Of a stretch of DNA of 64,000 bases, positions 49,624 through 61,909 are shown in pieces. The notes under the pieces were generated by a model that did no database searches, was not told the DNA's origin, and worked only from the letters and a program-made list of their open reading frames with translations. The stretch is from Nepenthes gracilis (Eukaryota > Streptophyta > Magnoliopsida > Caryophyllales > Nepenthaceae): NCBI GenBank assembly GCA_033239525.1, contig BSYO01000016.1, forward strand, positions 7,079,045 through 7,143,044, written 5' to 3'. Every line of letters begins with the position of its first letter. Position 1 is the first letter of the stretch. A program made the translations under genes and the position numbers.

Positions 49624-50157
49624 TGTAACGTTTCGTATTTTTAACCGAAAATTCAGCAGAGTTTTGACTGTAATATAGTCATTGGTCCAATACAAAAACT
49701 TGTAAAATATCATGTACACATACATAATCCACATCATCACAACACAGGATCCACAAGCTAAAACAAAACACATGGCACCGACATTATAGTTCAAATTATG
49801 ATGTCGATTCAGATAAGATGCTACAGGTGCTTATACAAACTATAAAAACCTGAAGAAGTATTTACAACCATCAAATATAGTGGAAACTACACTACATATA
49901 CATCATCTGATATACAGCTATATTAATATACAAATCATCCACAAATTATACAAATGTGCTATATAAGGGTACAAAGACCACAGAACTAAGTCCTCGAACT
50001 ATCCTCCAAGATCTTCATGCCTAGCCGACTTTTAATCATCTATCCCGCCCTATCGGGTATAGGCTCGTACTCATCTGGAGGCAAGAAAAACAATAATATT
50101 AGCTAGATGTTCAACAAGTGTAAAATAATAAAAAATAATAAACAATATATGTACGAC
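49624..50157 (-). repeat. Element B right LTR, truncated
   Basis: It begins TGTAACGTTTCG and follows the left LTR (30264 onward) for about 530 bp, to AATAAACAATATATG. After that the similarity stops, so more than half of the LTR, including its promoter, is missing. Confidence 0.75.
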
Positions 50158-53100
50158 CGCTGGTTATGTGAAAATAATTATAATTTAAATTTTGATATTC
50201 GTCCTTTATTGGTAATATCATCATCAATTATTAATTCTTTATATATTAGTATGATTTCGACATAATTCATATATTTATATAGATTTGGACATATTTGATT
50301 ATTAGTATTCTACTTTTACAAAATTTATCAAAAAATAATGTTATTGACATTTTAGACTTTTGATCATGACATAATTCTACTGTATGTTATTTGATATATA
50401 TCTATATATGAAAATATATGACTTACTGAACATTAATATCATTTTTGTCTCTAGTTTTACTAATCTTCTAAATTTGCGAGCTTGATAACTTTTAGGAGTT
50501 TGGATCGTGAGGAGAAGGCTTTTAAGAGAATTAGTTTATGATACTTTATTATAATTTATGAGTTCAGAATCACGGCTTTTGATTTTTAGATTTTGGTATT
50601 TTCTTTATGTATGTATTTGGGCACTAGTTGATGATGTCAATCATGAAAATGATAGAAATATTTAAATTTGATTAAGTAAATCTAAAAGTTATAAATTGAT
50701 GCTTTTATTTTAATTTAGATGTTTTTTTATTGGTTGAATTCAAGTAGCAATTAATATTCAAAATTATTTTTGAGTATAATTTTTGAGTATTGTGATTTGG
50801 TCATTATATTCATTTTTAGGTTATTTAATGTTAGTTAATACAAATTTGTGTCCTGGTATTTGGTTTGGATGAAAGCTGGTAAAATAAACAATTAATTTCT
50901 AGGTCTTACTTTCAAATCAAATTAAGATAGAGATGGATTAATGAATAAGTTAATTTTGACTATAGGCTATGGAGGCGGCACCAATATCTTTTGAGAGATA
51001 GAAATCTTGGAGTACTAAATCATCTACTAATCACAAAAGATATCCATAGTTAAATATCAATTTCGCAGCACTTAACCAACATAAAAACGTTCATATCTTC
51101 TAAAACTTATCTTTTAGAACACATCTTTTTTAAAATGTTTTTCCGAAACCCCATTCTCAAAATTTTTATATTCTCTCTCTCAACTCGATTCATTTATTAA
51201 GAGTGCATTATTGGCCTGAATATTCGAGGATAACTCAAAGAATTAGTCTCAATCCTCTAAATTCCTCTCTAGATTTGTGGTAGACAAAGTTTAAGTTGAA
51301 AAATAAAAAGGCCCGCTTCAAAATTTCTCAGGCCATAATTCAAATTCCAAACATTGTTTTCATTTATAATAATAAAATAACATTTTTTGATTACAATTTC
51401 TTGAAAGACTAATATATAAATTAGATTAAAATCTATTGGAAATATTTTTTTTGGGACAGTAAAAATAATTTTTTTATTTTCTAAAATTTTTGAAACTTAA
51501 TTTAATACTACAAAAAAAATTAGTAGTCTTTCCAAGGTTTCCAAATATATACAAAAAAAAAAAAAGTACAATTAAAAAATTTATCTTTAGAATATTTTTT
51601 AGAAAATAATTTCAATTTTCTCAGTTGAACAGGTCATTAAATTATTCTGTAAGATGAGAAAAAAAGATGGACATTTGACCTCTTTAATTGTCCAAAAGTA
51701 AACGTAATAAAATATGTAAATAAAAACAAAATCTCTCAAATCGTACGGTTTGTAAGAAAAAAAAAATTTTCTACGGGCTGCGGCCATTTCATTTTTTTTA
51801 ATTAGCAGTATAGTTATTTCGCGTTTACATTAGATTGGTTAATCCTAGAATCAACGTAACTTCGTCAAATATTGGGGGAAACGAAAGGTCAAGAAATTAT
51901 TTTATTATTTAAAGTAATGTTAAATAGCAAATATTAATTAACCGCAGTTCATAAAACTTTTAGCATCATTCTAATATATAAGATCAAGCTACCTAGGCAT
52001 TGAAGATTGAATTTTTTTGAATCTAAAGTTTAATTCTATTTGTTAGGTTTGCCGTTAGTATTAGTAAATGCCACGATATTGGTGTTATACCTTGAATCGT
52101 TTACATTACTATAATCATGTCCGGTGTATTTGATTAAACTTTGGCTATATAGTTGGTTAAATTTGAAAGAATGGATTTTCAATCTATGTTTTAGCACTGA
52201 AGATTTTGGTTTGAGTAGTTTTGTGTGAGATTTGTCAAATATTTGGTTCAAACAAATCATGTAATAATAGTAGATCATGTTGCATGTTTTCCAAAAGTAA
52301 AGTGCAAGATACTTACAAGAAACTATAAAGATCCAAAGTTGGTTTGTATGAAGGCAAGTTGACAATCGCTCGAACTTGTTTACGTAGAACTATTTTACGC
52401 AATGTTCGATAGCTGTTTCATTCTAGCGAAAATATTGTTTCCACCTACTTCTTATTTTGTTTAAGTGCTCTGATTAGATATTTTCTTTTTATTTTTATAA
52501 GTTAAATATTTTTCAAATTCGATAGAGTACAATAGATTATTTTTAAAAGTTGAGATAATATTTAAAAATGGTTCCTTGTGAGATTTGAGAGAACCACCAC
52601 TTTCTTGAAACACCTACCTTCTTTCTCTTTGATTAGAGTTTTAATAACTCGTGATCCCACACATGTTCTAGTTTTAAACATTATATTCATTAGCTTGCAA
52701 ATCTACAAGTTTCAAGTGTGTATCTCTTACGTGGATTTTAGTTATGGTTGTCGCCCAAGGAATTTCATTAATCGAAGATCCATCTGAAGGAATCAAAATG
52801 TGCCTCAATATGTTCAGGTCCACATATCTAAGAAAGGTTTTAAATAGTTGTGTATTCAATGTTTGTCGGTTAGGGAACATGACACGCCATTGGTTTATTT
52901 GTAAGTTGACTTTTAATTATAATAGCTTTCTTTTGGCCTCTCAAAGTCTACAAAGTTTTCCTTTGTCATCATATTATTTATTTTCTATATTTTTGTAAAT
53001 CTATTTTTGTATTTTGTGCATGTAAATGCTGGCAGTTCATACTTAAGCATTTATATCCAAAATTTTATATGCATATTGAATTTGTGATTTTTTTAAAAAA

Positions 53101-54940
53101 ATTTTGTAACTTAGTGCAGAAGAATATATTCACCACCTAAATGTTCATGGGTGTAGATGCTTTCTCTCAACTTGTGGAGCACATGTCAATTGAACAAAAA
53201 ATGGGGAAAAAAAATACAAACATTGGTACATTAATTTTGCTCCTCTTGGGGCATATATAGGAATGGTCATTTTGATTGGAATCTAATTCCATTCTGTCTT
53301 CCTTTGTTTTGGGTGGGGAGAATAAGTATGGTGTTGACGTATGCATGTCCACCTTCTGCGAATATTTTGTTTAGTTTAAATCTTGTTTGAAATGTTTACC
53401 TTTTATCATAATTTTTTGATAACATGGATTAAAATACTAGTAACAAAAATAGTCACGATTATATCAATTTTGGTAAAACCAAAATTGAATAATATATTAA
53501 AATTTAATCATTTTTTAATAAAATATGTTTTGTGGCCTAAAATCTAACAAATTTGTGTTAAAAATGCTAAATTAAACATGTTGGTGGAATATAAATAATG
53601 GTAAAATATTCTATTTGTAAACTTATTTATAGAAATAGATAAATTGTCAAACTAATATTGAATCACTTGCACTAAAAATCTTAGAAAAAACTTGTGGTGC
53701 TAAGTATAATTATAAGTAAAAAAAATATTCACAATTCACCACCTTATTTGCCAAAGAATATGAGAATTTTGTAAGATTGTTTTTCTCTCAAATTTTGCAT
53801 GTCTTCAACCCATACCAAGTGTTGTACTCACCCTTAGTCAAGACATTGATTAGGTTGATTAAACTACCAACTAAAGTGGATGAACATTACCTCCTTAGTG
53901 GAAGAATTTGTTAACTCATTGAGTAGGACACTTTCCCCTTTGAATAGAGGAAAAAAACTACTCTTAATGTCTATGTTAGCACTAACCAAGAGCACTTGAT
54001 CGGATTGACCTATCATAGGTAATTGCCCAATCTATATATTCTTTTTCACTAACATGTGATGGATTAGACATTATCATATGTAATATTTATGAATACAAAA
54101 ATTTTTCTAAATAATATTTTATACTAAAAATTAAGTCATATGATCGAGTATATATAAAATAAAGTAAGATAATATATATCTGTTATGAACATACAATGAC
54201 TCCAAAATATAGAGTTTACAGCTCTTAGAACCACAGTTTTAATTTTATTTTATCAATCACAACATCTCTAATTCTTTAAAAATATAATTTTTACAAAAAA
54301 AGTATACTTTTCTTTTCTCTATATTGTATTTACAATTATGTCCCAAACCAAAATTGACATCACTAGTTGACTGGTGAGGCCGAGTAACAATGAAACAAAT
54401 TGGTATTTCCTTCTAACTCAAACCCATCAAGTTTAGTTCAATTTGCTTTCCTAGATTTGTTCCATAAAGAATACTATATAGATTAAAGTCTAGACACTAA
54501 CTTGCAATATCAGACTTAATTTCTTCAACTTATTATACATACTCAAAAACTCAACAAAGAACTTATATTTGGCTTCATAAGTAGGTTAGATAAAAGATAG
54601 GGGCCTACTTTTTAGTAACATACAATATCAAGTTATAATTATCACAATGATCTCGTCTTAATTGTCAACTAAGGCAATATTTATTTTAAAATTGATCTTC
54701 ATATACTACAAGGTCATATATATATATCTATATATATATATATATTCAAATTGTCTCTTCTCTACATGCCTTCAAGTATTAGAGACAATTGTCTGTGTGA
54801 GAGGATCAATCTTAAACCTATTTGACATATATTTTTCAATATATATGTCTAGCACATATAAAATATGTGAATGGAGAACATCTATAGATATTAATATGAT
54901 GTTGAAAAAAGCACATCATTCATATAAAAGAGTATCAAAT
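50158..54940. other. AT-rich region without recognised genes
   Basis: Very AT-rich, with many A/T homopolymers. Open frames (for example 52036-52365, 52744-52998 and 54662-54958) show no recognisable domain. The last part, next to 54950, may be the 3' flank or LTR of the minus-strand copia remnant, but no LTR pair is visible. Confidence 0.45.
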
Positions 54941-54949
54941 GATAAAAAG

Positions 54950-55166
54950 TATATTTAAAAAAGTACTTCATAATTTAGACAATCATAGAGATCTTATATG
55001 TTCTATGAAAATATTTCTAGATATAAGCTTTGTAACAGGGTCTACAACTATGTCATGCATAGAAATATGCTCCAATAGCACTTTGTTCGTGCCATGATAT
55101 CTCTCACAAAATTATATTTAGAATCGATATGTTTGGTTTTATAGTGATATTTAGGATATTTAGCAT
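54950..55166 (-). pseudogene. copia RNase H remnant, C-terminal half
   Basis: The minus strand reads KYPKYHYKTKHIDSKYNFVR, then shifts. Its end resembles ISRNIFIEHIR, the usual copia C-terminus. Together with 56940-57063 it forms one RNase H split by the solo LTR 55167-56939. Confidence 0.75.
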
Positions 55167-55967
55167 TGATGCGTACCTGGATCCGACTTCGAACGGGTTC
55201 GGATTCTTCTGGATGGCCTGAACCGGCTCCGTTCACCGAGTACGAATCCTGCACACCACTAAACAAACGAGAGGTCAGCGTTAACGGCGGGATGTAATCC
55301 CACCGATAACACTCCGACGCTCAAGTCAGTCAATCAGCCTTCAAATGAAGGAACTGTAGAGTAAGAGAAAGCTATCAGAGAGGAATGGAGTGTCTTGCTC
55401 CAGATGTCAGAAAGGCGCAAGTCCTTTCTCGTATCTGGAAGGTGGGGAAGGCAGAGAACGTGTGTAGGAACCCGTTCGTTGCCTTGGAGTTGGAGTGTGC
55501 TTGAGGGTTTGTTCTTTGGGGACCGGAGCTTGTTTCTCGAGCACTTAGGGTTTTCTCTCTCTATCGTTGCTTGAAGAAAGAGTCTCCGGTATGCAAGTGT
55601 TCAAGAGAGTTTTGGAAGGCGTCAATGTGTGCATCCCGAGCGTGTCTGGATCTTTGGATCCGAGGACCTCTTTTATGGCAAAGATGGTGATCTTCCTTCT
55701 TTGGAAGGAATCATCCTTATTGTGATCTCGTGGCCGGCCTTCCTGCGGGAGGCCGAGGCACTGTTGCCCAGGTGTGGTGGATTGTTTCCTTGAGGCGATC
55801 AACCACTTTCCAAGTTAACTTCCTTCCTTACCGTTGAGGTTCCTTGGCTGGCAAGGAGTTGGAAGGATCTGGCGCCTTCCTTATTTGAAGGGCGCCAATC
55901 TTGCTGATATTCCCTTTAAGATCGTGGAATATCCTTGGAAGATCGTGGCTGGCTTTGTTATGACTGA

Positions 55968-56470
55968 TGGGCCTAAACGGGTCAGGCCCATTACTGTTAG
56001 AAAGCTTTTCGGAGCCCAATGTGCAGAGAGAGGACGGTCAACGCCAGGGGTTGACCGCCTGCGTGAATGTTGGCCGCCCTCATGGAAGGCGTCCGTCGTT
56101 GGACTCCATTCGGGCTATGGGCCTGAGTGAGTCAGGCCCATTACTGTAGAAGGGCCTCGTTTCGGCCCAGTATGTAGGGAGCAGACGGTCAACATCTGGG
56201 TTGACCGTCAGCTTGTTGGCCGCCTTCGTGGAGTACGAAGAGAGTGGCGGGCGGCCAACTGATCGGCTGTGGGCCTGTATGGAATAGGCCCATTAGTGTT
56301 GCAAAGCTTCTGAAGGCCCAACAAACTGGTCAACGCCGGGTTGACCGTTTGTGAGCAGGATGGCTGTCTGGTCGGTCAACGCCGACGTTGACCGTCCCTG
56401 GGCCTTTCAGTTCCTAGGCCCATCCTCTTATTGGGCCGTTAGAAACGTTGACTGGCCTTAATGGGCTTTC
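55968..56470. promoter_or_regulatory. Composite array: TGGGCC and W-box palindromes, ~150-bp period
   Basis: TGGGCCT...AGGCCCA palindromes of 23-24 bp lie at 55968, 56118, 56270 and 56399. GGTCAA-n7-9-TTGACC palindromes lie at 56036, 56187, 56328 and 56374, with decayed TTGAC sites at 56446 and 56469. Each unit pairs one of each type 58-69 bp apart. TGGGCC/T is the site II element recognised by TCP factors and TTGACC the WRKY W-box (established knowledge). Confidence 0.8.
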
Positions 56471-56636
56471 GTTGACCTTTCTTCGGGCCAGCCCAGTATT
56501 GGTGTACCCATCACTAGCCCCCATCTTTGGAGGTCAGATTCCTGGCCTCCAGTATGTTCATGGTGGGACGTTTTTCCTTGCCTTGAGAATCCTATGGAAA
56601 CTTATAAAGGCTTTGAAGGAGGGTTTGACCGGAATC

Positions 56637-56780
56637 GTTGACCGTTTTGGTCAATTCCGGAGTACCATAATTGTTGACCGTCCTGGTCAATTCCGGAGTT
56701 CCAGAGCTGTTGACCGTCCTGGCCAATTCCGGAGTTCCAGAATTGTTGACCGCCCCGGTCAATTCCGGAGTGTCGTCGGG
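56637..56780. repeat. Four 36-bp tandem repeats containing W-box pairs
   Basis: Units start at 56637, 56673, 56709 and 56745, exactly 36 bp apart. Each has TTGACC-n5-GGTCAA followed by TTCCGGAGT. The arm order is opposite to that of the other array. Only a few substitutions separate the copies, so this is the youngest-looking repeat in the window. Confidence 0.95.
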
Positions 56781-56939
56781 GGACAACCCCCCGTCGGCCT
56801 CTGACCTCTTGTTTGTTGTTTGTGTTGTGCAGGTTCTTGGTTATCAGCGACGGAGACCGGACCCGATCTAGATCAACCCGCAACGGAAGATTGGAAGGCT
56901 CCCTAATCCGTACAACAACCGGGGACCTGGGACGCAACA

Positions 56940-57063
56940 AGCATAATTGAGTATCACAATGGATAGTTACTAACCCCATAAAATCACTCAAAAAACCCAA
57001 ACACTTTAAGAATTTTCTTAAGCATACAACTTTTTGAACTGGAGTAGTATAGGCAACAAATTT
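56940..57063 (-). pseudogene. copia RNase H remnant, N-terminal half
   Basis: The minus strand gives a degenerate VVCLRKFLK-type segment (shifted) and MGLVTIHCDTQLC, the (C)D-Q box of copia RNase H. It is bounded on the left by solo LTR E and on the right by gypsy element D at 57064. Confidence 0.7.
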
Positions 57064-59394
57064 TGTGACGGAATGGATTTGTTCTTATCATCAGATAATT
57101 CCGTCATTACAGATATAGAAACTAAAGCTCAAATTTCAACATATGGTTTTAGGAAAAAAACGGTTAGAGCCTCCCTTAAAATAGGGCTAAATTGAAACAT
57201 AAATCTGAATAAAACCTGTTTAACATAATCAGTACATGCACACAACTATACAACTACTATAATTTACCCTACAACACCCATACACAAGATCACAAATGTC
57301 ATCCATGGTTTTAATTTAATAATTCTATCCACTATACCAGAATCCAAATGAGAGATGCCATTTAGGACCTATATAAAATCCAAAGAACAGAATAGCAGAA
57401 GCAAGTATATAAACCTACGGAAGCATAATTACTAATTCAACAGATTTTAGAACATGTAAAAATCATCAATACATAATTTTATTTACAGTTTAAACATTTA
57501 CATGCAAAACTATAAAATTTTTCAAAATCTTCAAGATGACTTCAAGGCTCCAAATCTTCCTTACTAAGCTCTAACTATACCTAATCATCTGATATCTTTT
57601 CTATATCCTTATCTGCAGGAAAAAAATAAAATAGTGAACCGAAACCCAACAAGGTACCAAAATATACATAATATAATGCTTTCATACATAATATAATTAC
57701 AGTAAAACGGATATCAGGGCATATAAAGTATAAATGCAATGAAGCAGTGATCATGAAAATATTAGCAAAACATACGTACAGTTAGATAAATTCATTGAAA
57801 TATTCAAGAATAGAGACGTACAAAGAAATAGGAAAAAATATAAATCAGGAAAACATGAAAGCATGGAAACAAGTGAAATCCATTCTATACATGCATCCGG
57901 AATCATGAATTAGTATAATTATGCTTTGAAAATCATAAAATTAGTGAAACGTATTTCCGAAATTAGAAAATAGTATCAATTCTATAAATTCTAGAAAATC
58001 CCTTTTTACTATCAGAAAATGACCAAACTAGTAGACCCTATTAGTAGAGGTGATGAATAATCAAGAATAGATTATATTCACTCCACACAATCTAAGACTA
58101 GAAACTGGAACAGGAAATCCCTTCTTGTGAGATCTATCCCTTCTCGTGGGAATCAAGACAGGGGTGTCGCCCAGTAACACTAACTACCCTCTAGGTTAAC
58201 GCTCTGAAAAAAGGCGAACCACGTATAACTCTATGGATAGAGTTATCATCGATTACCACCGTAACGTTATAAGGTATGCCGGAGAATTTAACCTGACTGT
58301 ATATTAGTCCCGGGTTCGAATTAACAGGATCAGAAACATTTTTCTTCTCACTTCTTAACTGATTACTTATTAAACTTTAGAAATCAGTCAAAAATTACAT
58401 TGTTAACCCTTCAAATTTACTTCAGAAATTCCGTAACAATTTAACGGTACAGTTCCATGTAAATTTTTCGGATGTAAATCACAACATGGATAATATTCAT
58501 TTACAAATCAACTTTCACCTACCAAAATTTAGAATATTGAACACCAAATCCATCAATTTCGTACCTAGGGTTTCACATAAATCTTTTGGACATAAAACGG
58601 GCACCAAATACATATATATACATGAAATCGTGGTCATAATCCAAATACATATACAAAATCATACAATTAAACTAAAAATCCCCAAATTTTCGAGCTAGGA
58701 CTTCGGTAAATCTGTCTGGGTACAAAACGGACGCGAAATAGGAACTAAATCGTGAAATCGAAGCCATAACGCATGATAATCATATATAAACATCAAGTTT
58801 AGCAGTATATTTATCTGAAACATGCATTAATCGTGTTAAATCATGAGGGGCGAGGGTTTTAGAACGTAAAAAATAGAAATGGAGAAATCAAAATGCGGTA
58901 AAAATGAAGAACGAAGTTGGAGATATACTTACCTTATCCCGAGTTACCGTTTTTCTTACTTGGGTTGGAGTGGAATGGCCCAAAATTTCCTTCTTTCTCC
59001 CCTTTCTCCTCTCCCTCCTTCGCTGCTTTTCATTTGTTGTTCCAAAATATCCCCCTCACCTCCCCCTTTTATAAACAAAAAGAGGGTCGGTGGCTGAAAA
59101 TTGTGCCTGTGTTCGAGCGTGCGGCAGGAGTGCGGCAAGCGCAGGGTTACTGTCGAACCTCGCTCGAGCACGGCAGGTGTCCCGCGAGCAGACCCTTACT
59201 GGATCTTGGCGCTTCCTGCCGCGCTTAAGCACGCGGCAGATGCCCAGCTGCTGTGTGGTAAATCGGTATACAGCATCCGATTTTCCACACTTTTTACTTC
59301 CGAAACTTATTCTTCCATACATGTTTAATCTCATCTTAATTATTATTATTTTGATTACTTTTAAATTATCATGTTTTGGGTTTGGGACCTCACA
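57064..59394 (-). repeat. Element D 3' LTR (left)
   Basis: It runs TGTGACGGAATGG to GGGACCTCACA, 2,331 bp. On the minus strand: GC-rich CGAGCG/GCGGCA repeats (59105-59235), then TTTATAAAAGG (59065-59075), a GA-rich leader (58930-59060), and AAG|GTAAGT at 58927-58935. It is the clearest example of the shared layout. Confidence 0.85.
59065..59075 (-). promoter_or_regulatory. TATA box of element D LTR
   Basis: The minus strand reads TTTATAAAAGG, followed by a purine-rich leader of about 130 nt up to AAG|GTAAGT. A good plant TATA consensus. Confidence 0.65.
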
Positions 59395-59408
59395 ATCTCC
59401 CCACTTAC
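59395..59408 (-). other. Polypurine tract of element D
   Basis: The minus strand reads AAGTGGGGAGATTG before the LTR start TGTGAGGTCCC. It parallels the tracts of A and B and shows that D keeps the cis signals for replication. Confidence 0.8.
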
Positions 59409-61860
59409 AGAAATTTCGTCCTCAAAATTTAACGATCATTAAATTTTATAATTAAGGAATCTTCCTAATGTCTCCAAATCATTTCCAGATCAAGGGGGTT
59501 ATCCTTAAAAAACCTTAAATATCCAAATTGTTCAGATCCTCGTTACTTGGGGTGTCCTGTCATGATCCGAATCCACTAAGCCCGAAGGCAACCTATTTAA
59601 TTAAGTACTCTTCCAATCTTAATTTCGAACCTTAAACAAGCAAAATGCTTCATTTTATTTCATTTTGATCCTCGAGACCGAATATCTTTTCTGAATATTA
59701 GCTTAAACCTTAATATGTGTAGGTTCTCCACATTTTCGCTGCACAATCTGATCAACTCATCTTACTCCAAATCATCCAATTATAATTTACCATTACTATC
59801 TTAACTTAGCATCCCAATTCTCTTGCCAAGCTCAGCTAAAATCCCAACACAAATTTCACGTTATAAATTAGACTTCAAAAGCAGGATACTTAACATCCCC
59901 ATCATTTCGTTGGCATGTCATCAAAGCGACATTTCCTTAAGGTACATATTCCCTTCCGAACACCCAATTTATGCGGTAATCTTGATTAAAACTGATTTTA
60001 AGGGATCCATATTACGAAATAACTTTCATAGATTTTCAATTTCACCATAAAATCAGAAATCCTAACCATATCAATCACCATAGATTCGGTACAATTTTTT
60101 ATTATTACCCAAAGTTTTAAGACTTTAACAATTAACAACCTCAAAATCTGAGATTCTAAGTGCTGAGCAGTTCTTAGACCATGTTGGCATACCGATAAGC
60201 CCATTGATTAACCCTGAACACGTCCTCCATAATCATGATTAGTGGGTTATTCTAGTACAAAATCATAAAGGTTTTTTCATCTTGAAACTTCGTAATCCCA
60301 ACTTTCCTTACACAACTTCACTTTCCAATTTAGAAATGTGGCATTTTATTTTCCAAGTAATTGAGCCTACCCGTAATTTTTCTTTCCTGTTTTCCACGAA
60401 ACACCAAAGGTATATCAAATCTATAAACCTTTAACATCCATTACCGAAACTGATACTCATTTTCTCTCAAGATATCGAAATTCATCTACATACTCCTTAG
60501 ACAAACCTATCCACTTGTAAAATTCTGCTGTTAGCTCCCATCATAACATAGTTATTTTGACTCTTAATTTATCAGATAAAACTATTTTCCGAAACAAAAT
60601 CTACAATTTCCTTAATAGAAACTTCCAATGTCTAAATTCGAACCATGGAGGGGTAACTCTAACCAGGGGTTTCTTTTCCCACTTAACCCAAGGACATCGA
60701 TCCACAAGCGATGTAGGAAAGTATAATCCTAGAGTTTCCTTAACAATATCAAGGTTTATCGTTAAAATCCTTAAGCGATTAATTCTGCTCGGGATCTCCT
60801 AATGTTCTATCATAATATAATCATGTTAATCCTCAAAATTATTAGATTAGAATTATCTTCGAGGCAATTTCACAAATTCCCAAATGGCAATTTTCGATAT
60901 CGGCTATCGATCTCAACATCCACTCTCCCGGAATCATACTGAGATCCTCCTATTACGGCTTTTAACTTTTGGGTTTGTAAGTTTTTAATTTCTTTCAAGG
61001 AATTACCCTTAAATCCTCAAATATCTCATCATAAAATTTTTATTACAGGTGGAGCAATTTCGCCCCACGAACACCTCCCCCACTTTGCTTGTGGGTGATT
61101 ATTTATTGATGCAGGATGATGAAATCCAAATCTTTCTTAAAGGCATTACCATCTATACTAACTTACTTAACCCATTAATTAATCTATCTTTCCAAAGGTC
61201 TCAAAGTATCCTTAACAGTACCTAACCGATGCTCCTCTGATTTTATATACAATCCTCAAAGACTAATGTCAATTTCTAGCCCATTTTTCATATCATCTAT
61301 TGAAACAAATTGGCTTGGTCTTTTCTTTCAAGTACATACATTTTCGAACTTTTTTGGCTAAATTCTCGAACAGTTACCTACCAATATTCAGAAAGGGGCA
61401 GCCTCGATTTCTGATTGGATTTAATGTCTATTCTTGATTCGATTAACATTGTCTCTTATTCAAAATTCACAACCTACGGGATACCTTATTATCTCGATAC
61501 GATTTACACTGAGATCCTCGAGTACCATTTCCACTCCAAAAGGGTTCGTATTACTTCAGAAATCGACTCCAAATCATCAGTTCCACTTATTTACCATATC
61601 GATCAAATCAAACATTCATTCTTCCATCTGAATACTCATCTAACTATATGCCACAATTCCCAAAATTCACAAAATCTACAAAGCATACATATATCTATAC
61701 AATCAAGAAATAATCTAAATCTTCAAGGTGAACATGACATCACACAAATTCAGGAAACAAGAGAACACATAACTTCCCAAATTAATTTAAACAAAAATCA
61801 AAATTCCATGATTAAGAAAATACCTCCATCCACCTTTTGGGGTGCTTCAATGTCTTGAAT
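59395..61860 (-). other. Element D pol-less internal segment
   Basis: About 2.4 kb between the gag knuckle and the polypurine tract. No RT, RNase H or integrase motif is recognisable on either strand. The plus-strand frame 61415-61858 has no known domain. Blocks match element B in the same order: GGGGTAACTCTAACCAGG near 60649 with GGAGTAACTCTGATCCTGG near 47384, and CCACGAA...AAGGTATAT near 60395 with the stretch near 47130. The right edge keeps a protease/RT-border remnant near 61210. Confidence 0.65.
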
Positions 61861-61909
61861 TGCCATTGCAAGTACTCTAGCCGGATCAGTAGACTCCTTC
61901 ACCCCTAGT

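Larger units (their letters stand above)
55167..56939 (-). mobile_element. Solo LTR E with composite motif arrays
   Basis: It runs TGATGCGTACC to GGGACGCAACA, 1,773 bp, with a perfect target duplication AGCAT (55162-55166 and 56940-56944). It is GC-richer than anything else here and is a different family from the other solo LTRs. It carries two arrays (55968-56470 and 56637-56780). Orientation is uncertain: minus would put the arrays upstream of GCCATAAAAGAGG near 55670, plus would use CTTATAAAGGC near 56600. I favour minus because U3 arrays usually precede the TATA box. Confidence 0.85.

Noticed and set aside
52036..52998. Possible small genes in the AT-rich block (frames at 52036, 52578 and 52744)
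   Set aside because: Composition is typical of noncoding AT-rich DNA, with no splice-consistent structure or known motif.
58308..58325. CCCGGGTTCGAATTAAC resembling a tRNA T-loop
   Set aside because: No acceptor stem, D-arm or anticodon arm can be placed around it. It lies inside the LTR of element D.
61415..61858. 147-codon plus-strand frame in element D
   Set aside because: No recognisable domain. It is antisense to the element and AT-rich with the Ser/Ile/Asn bias expected from such sequence, so probably an open frame by chance.
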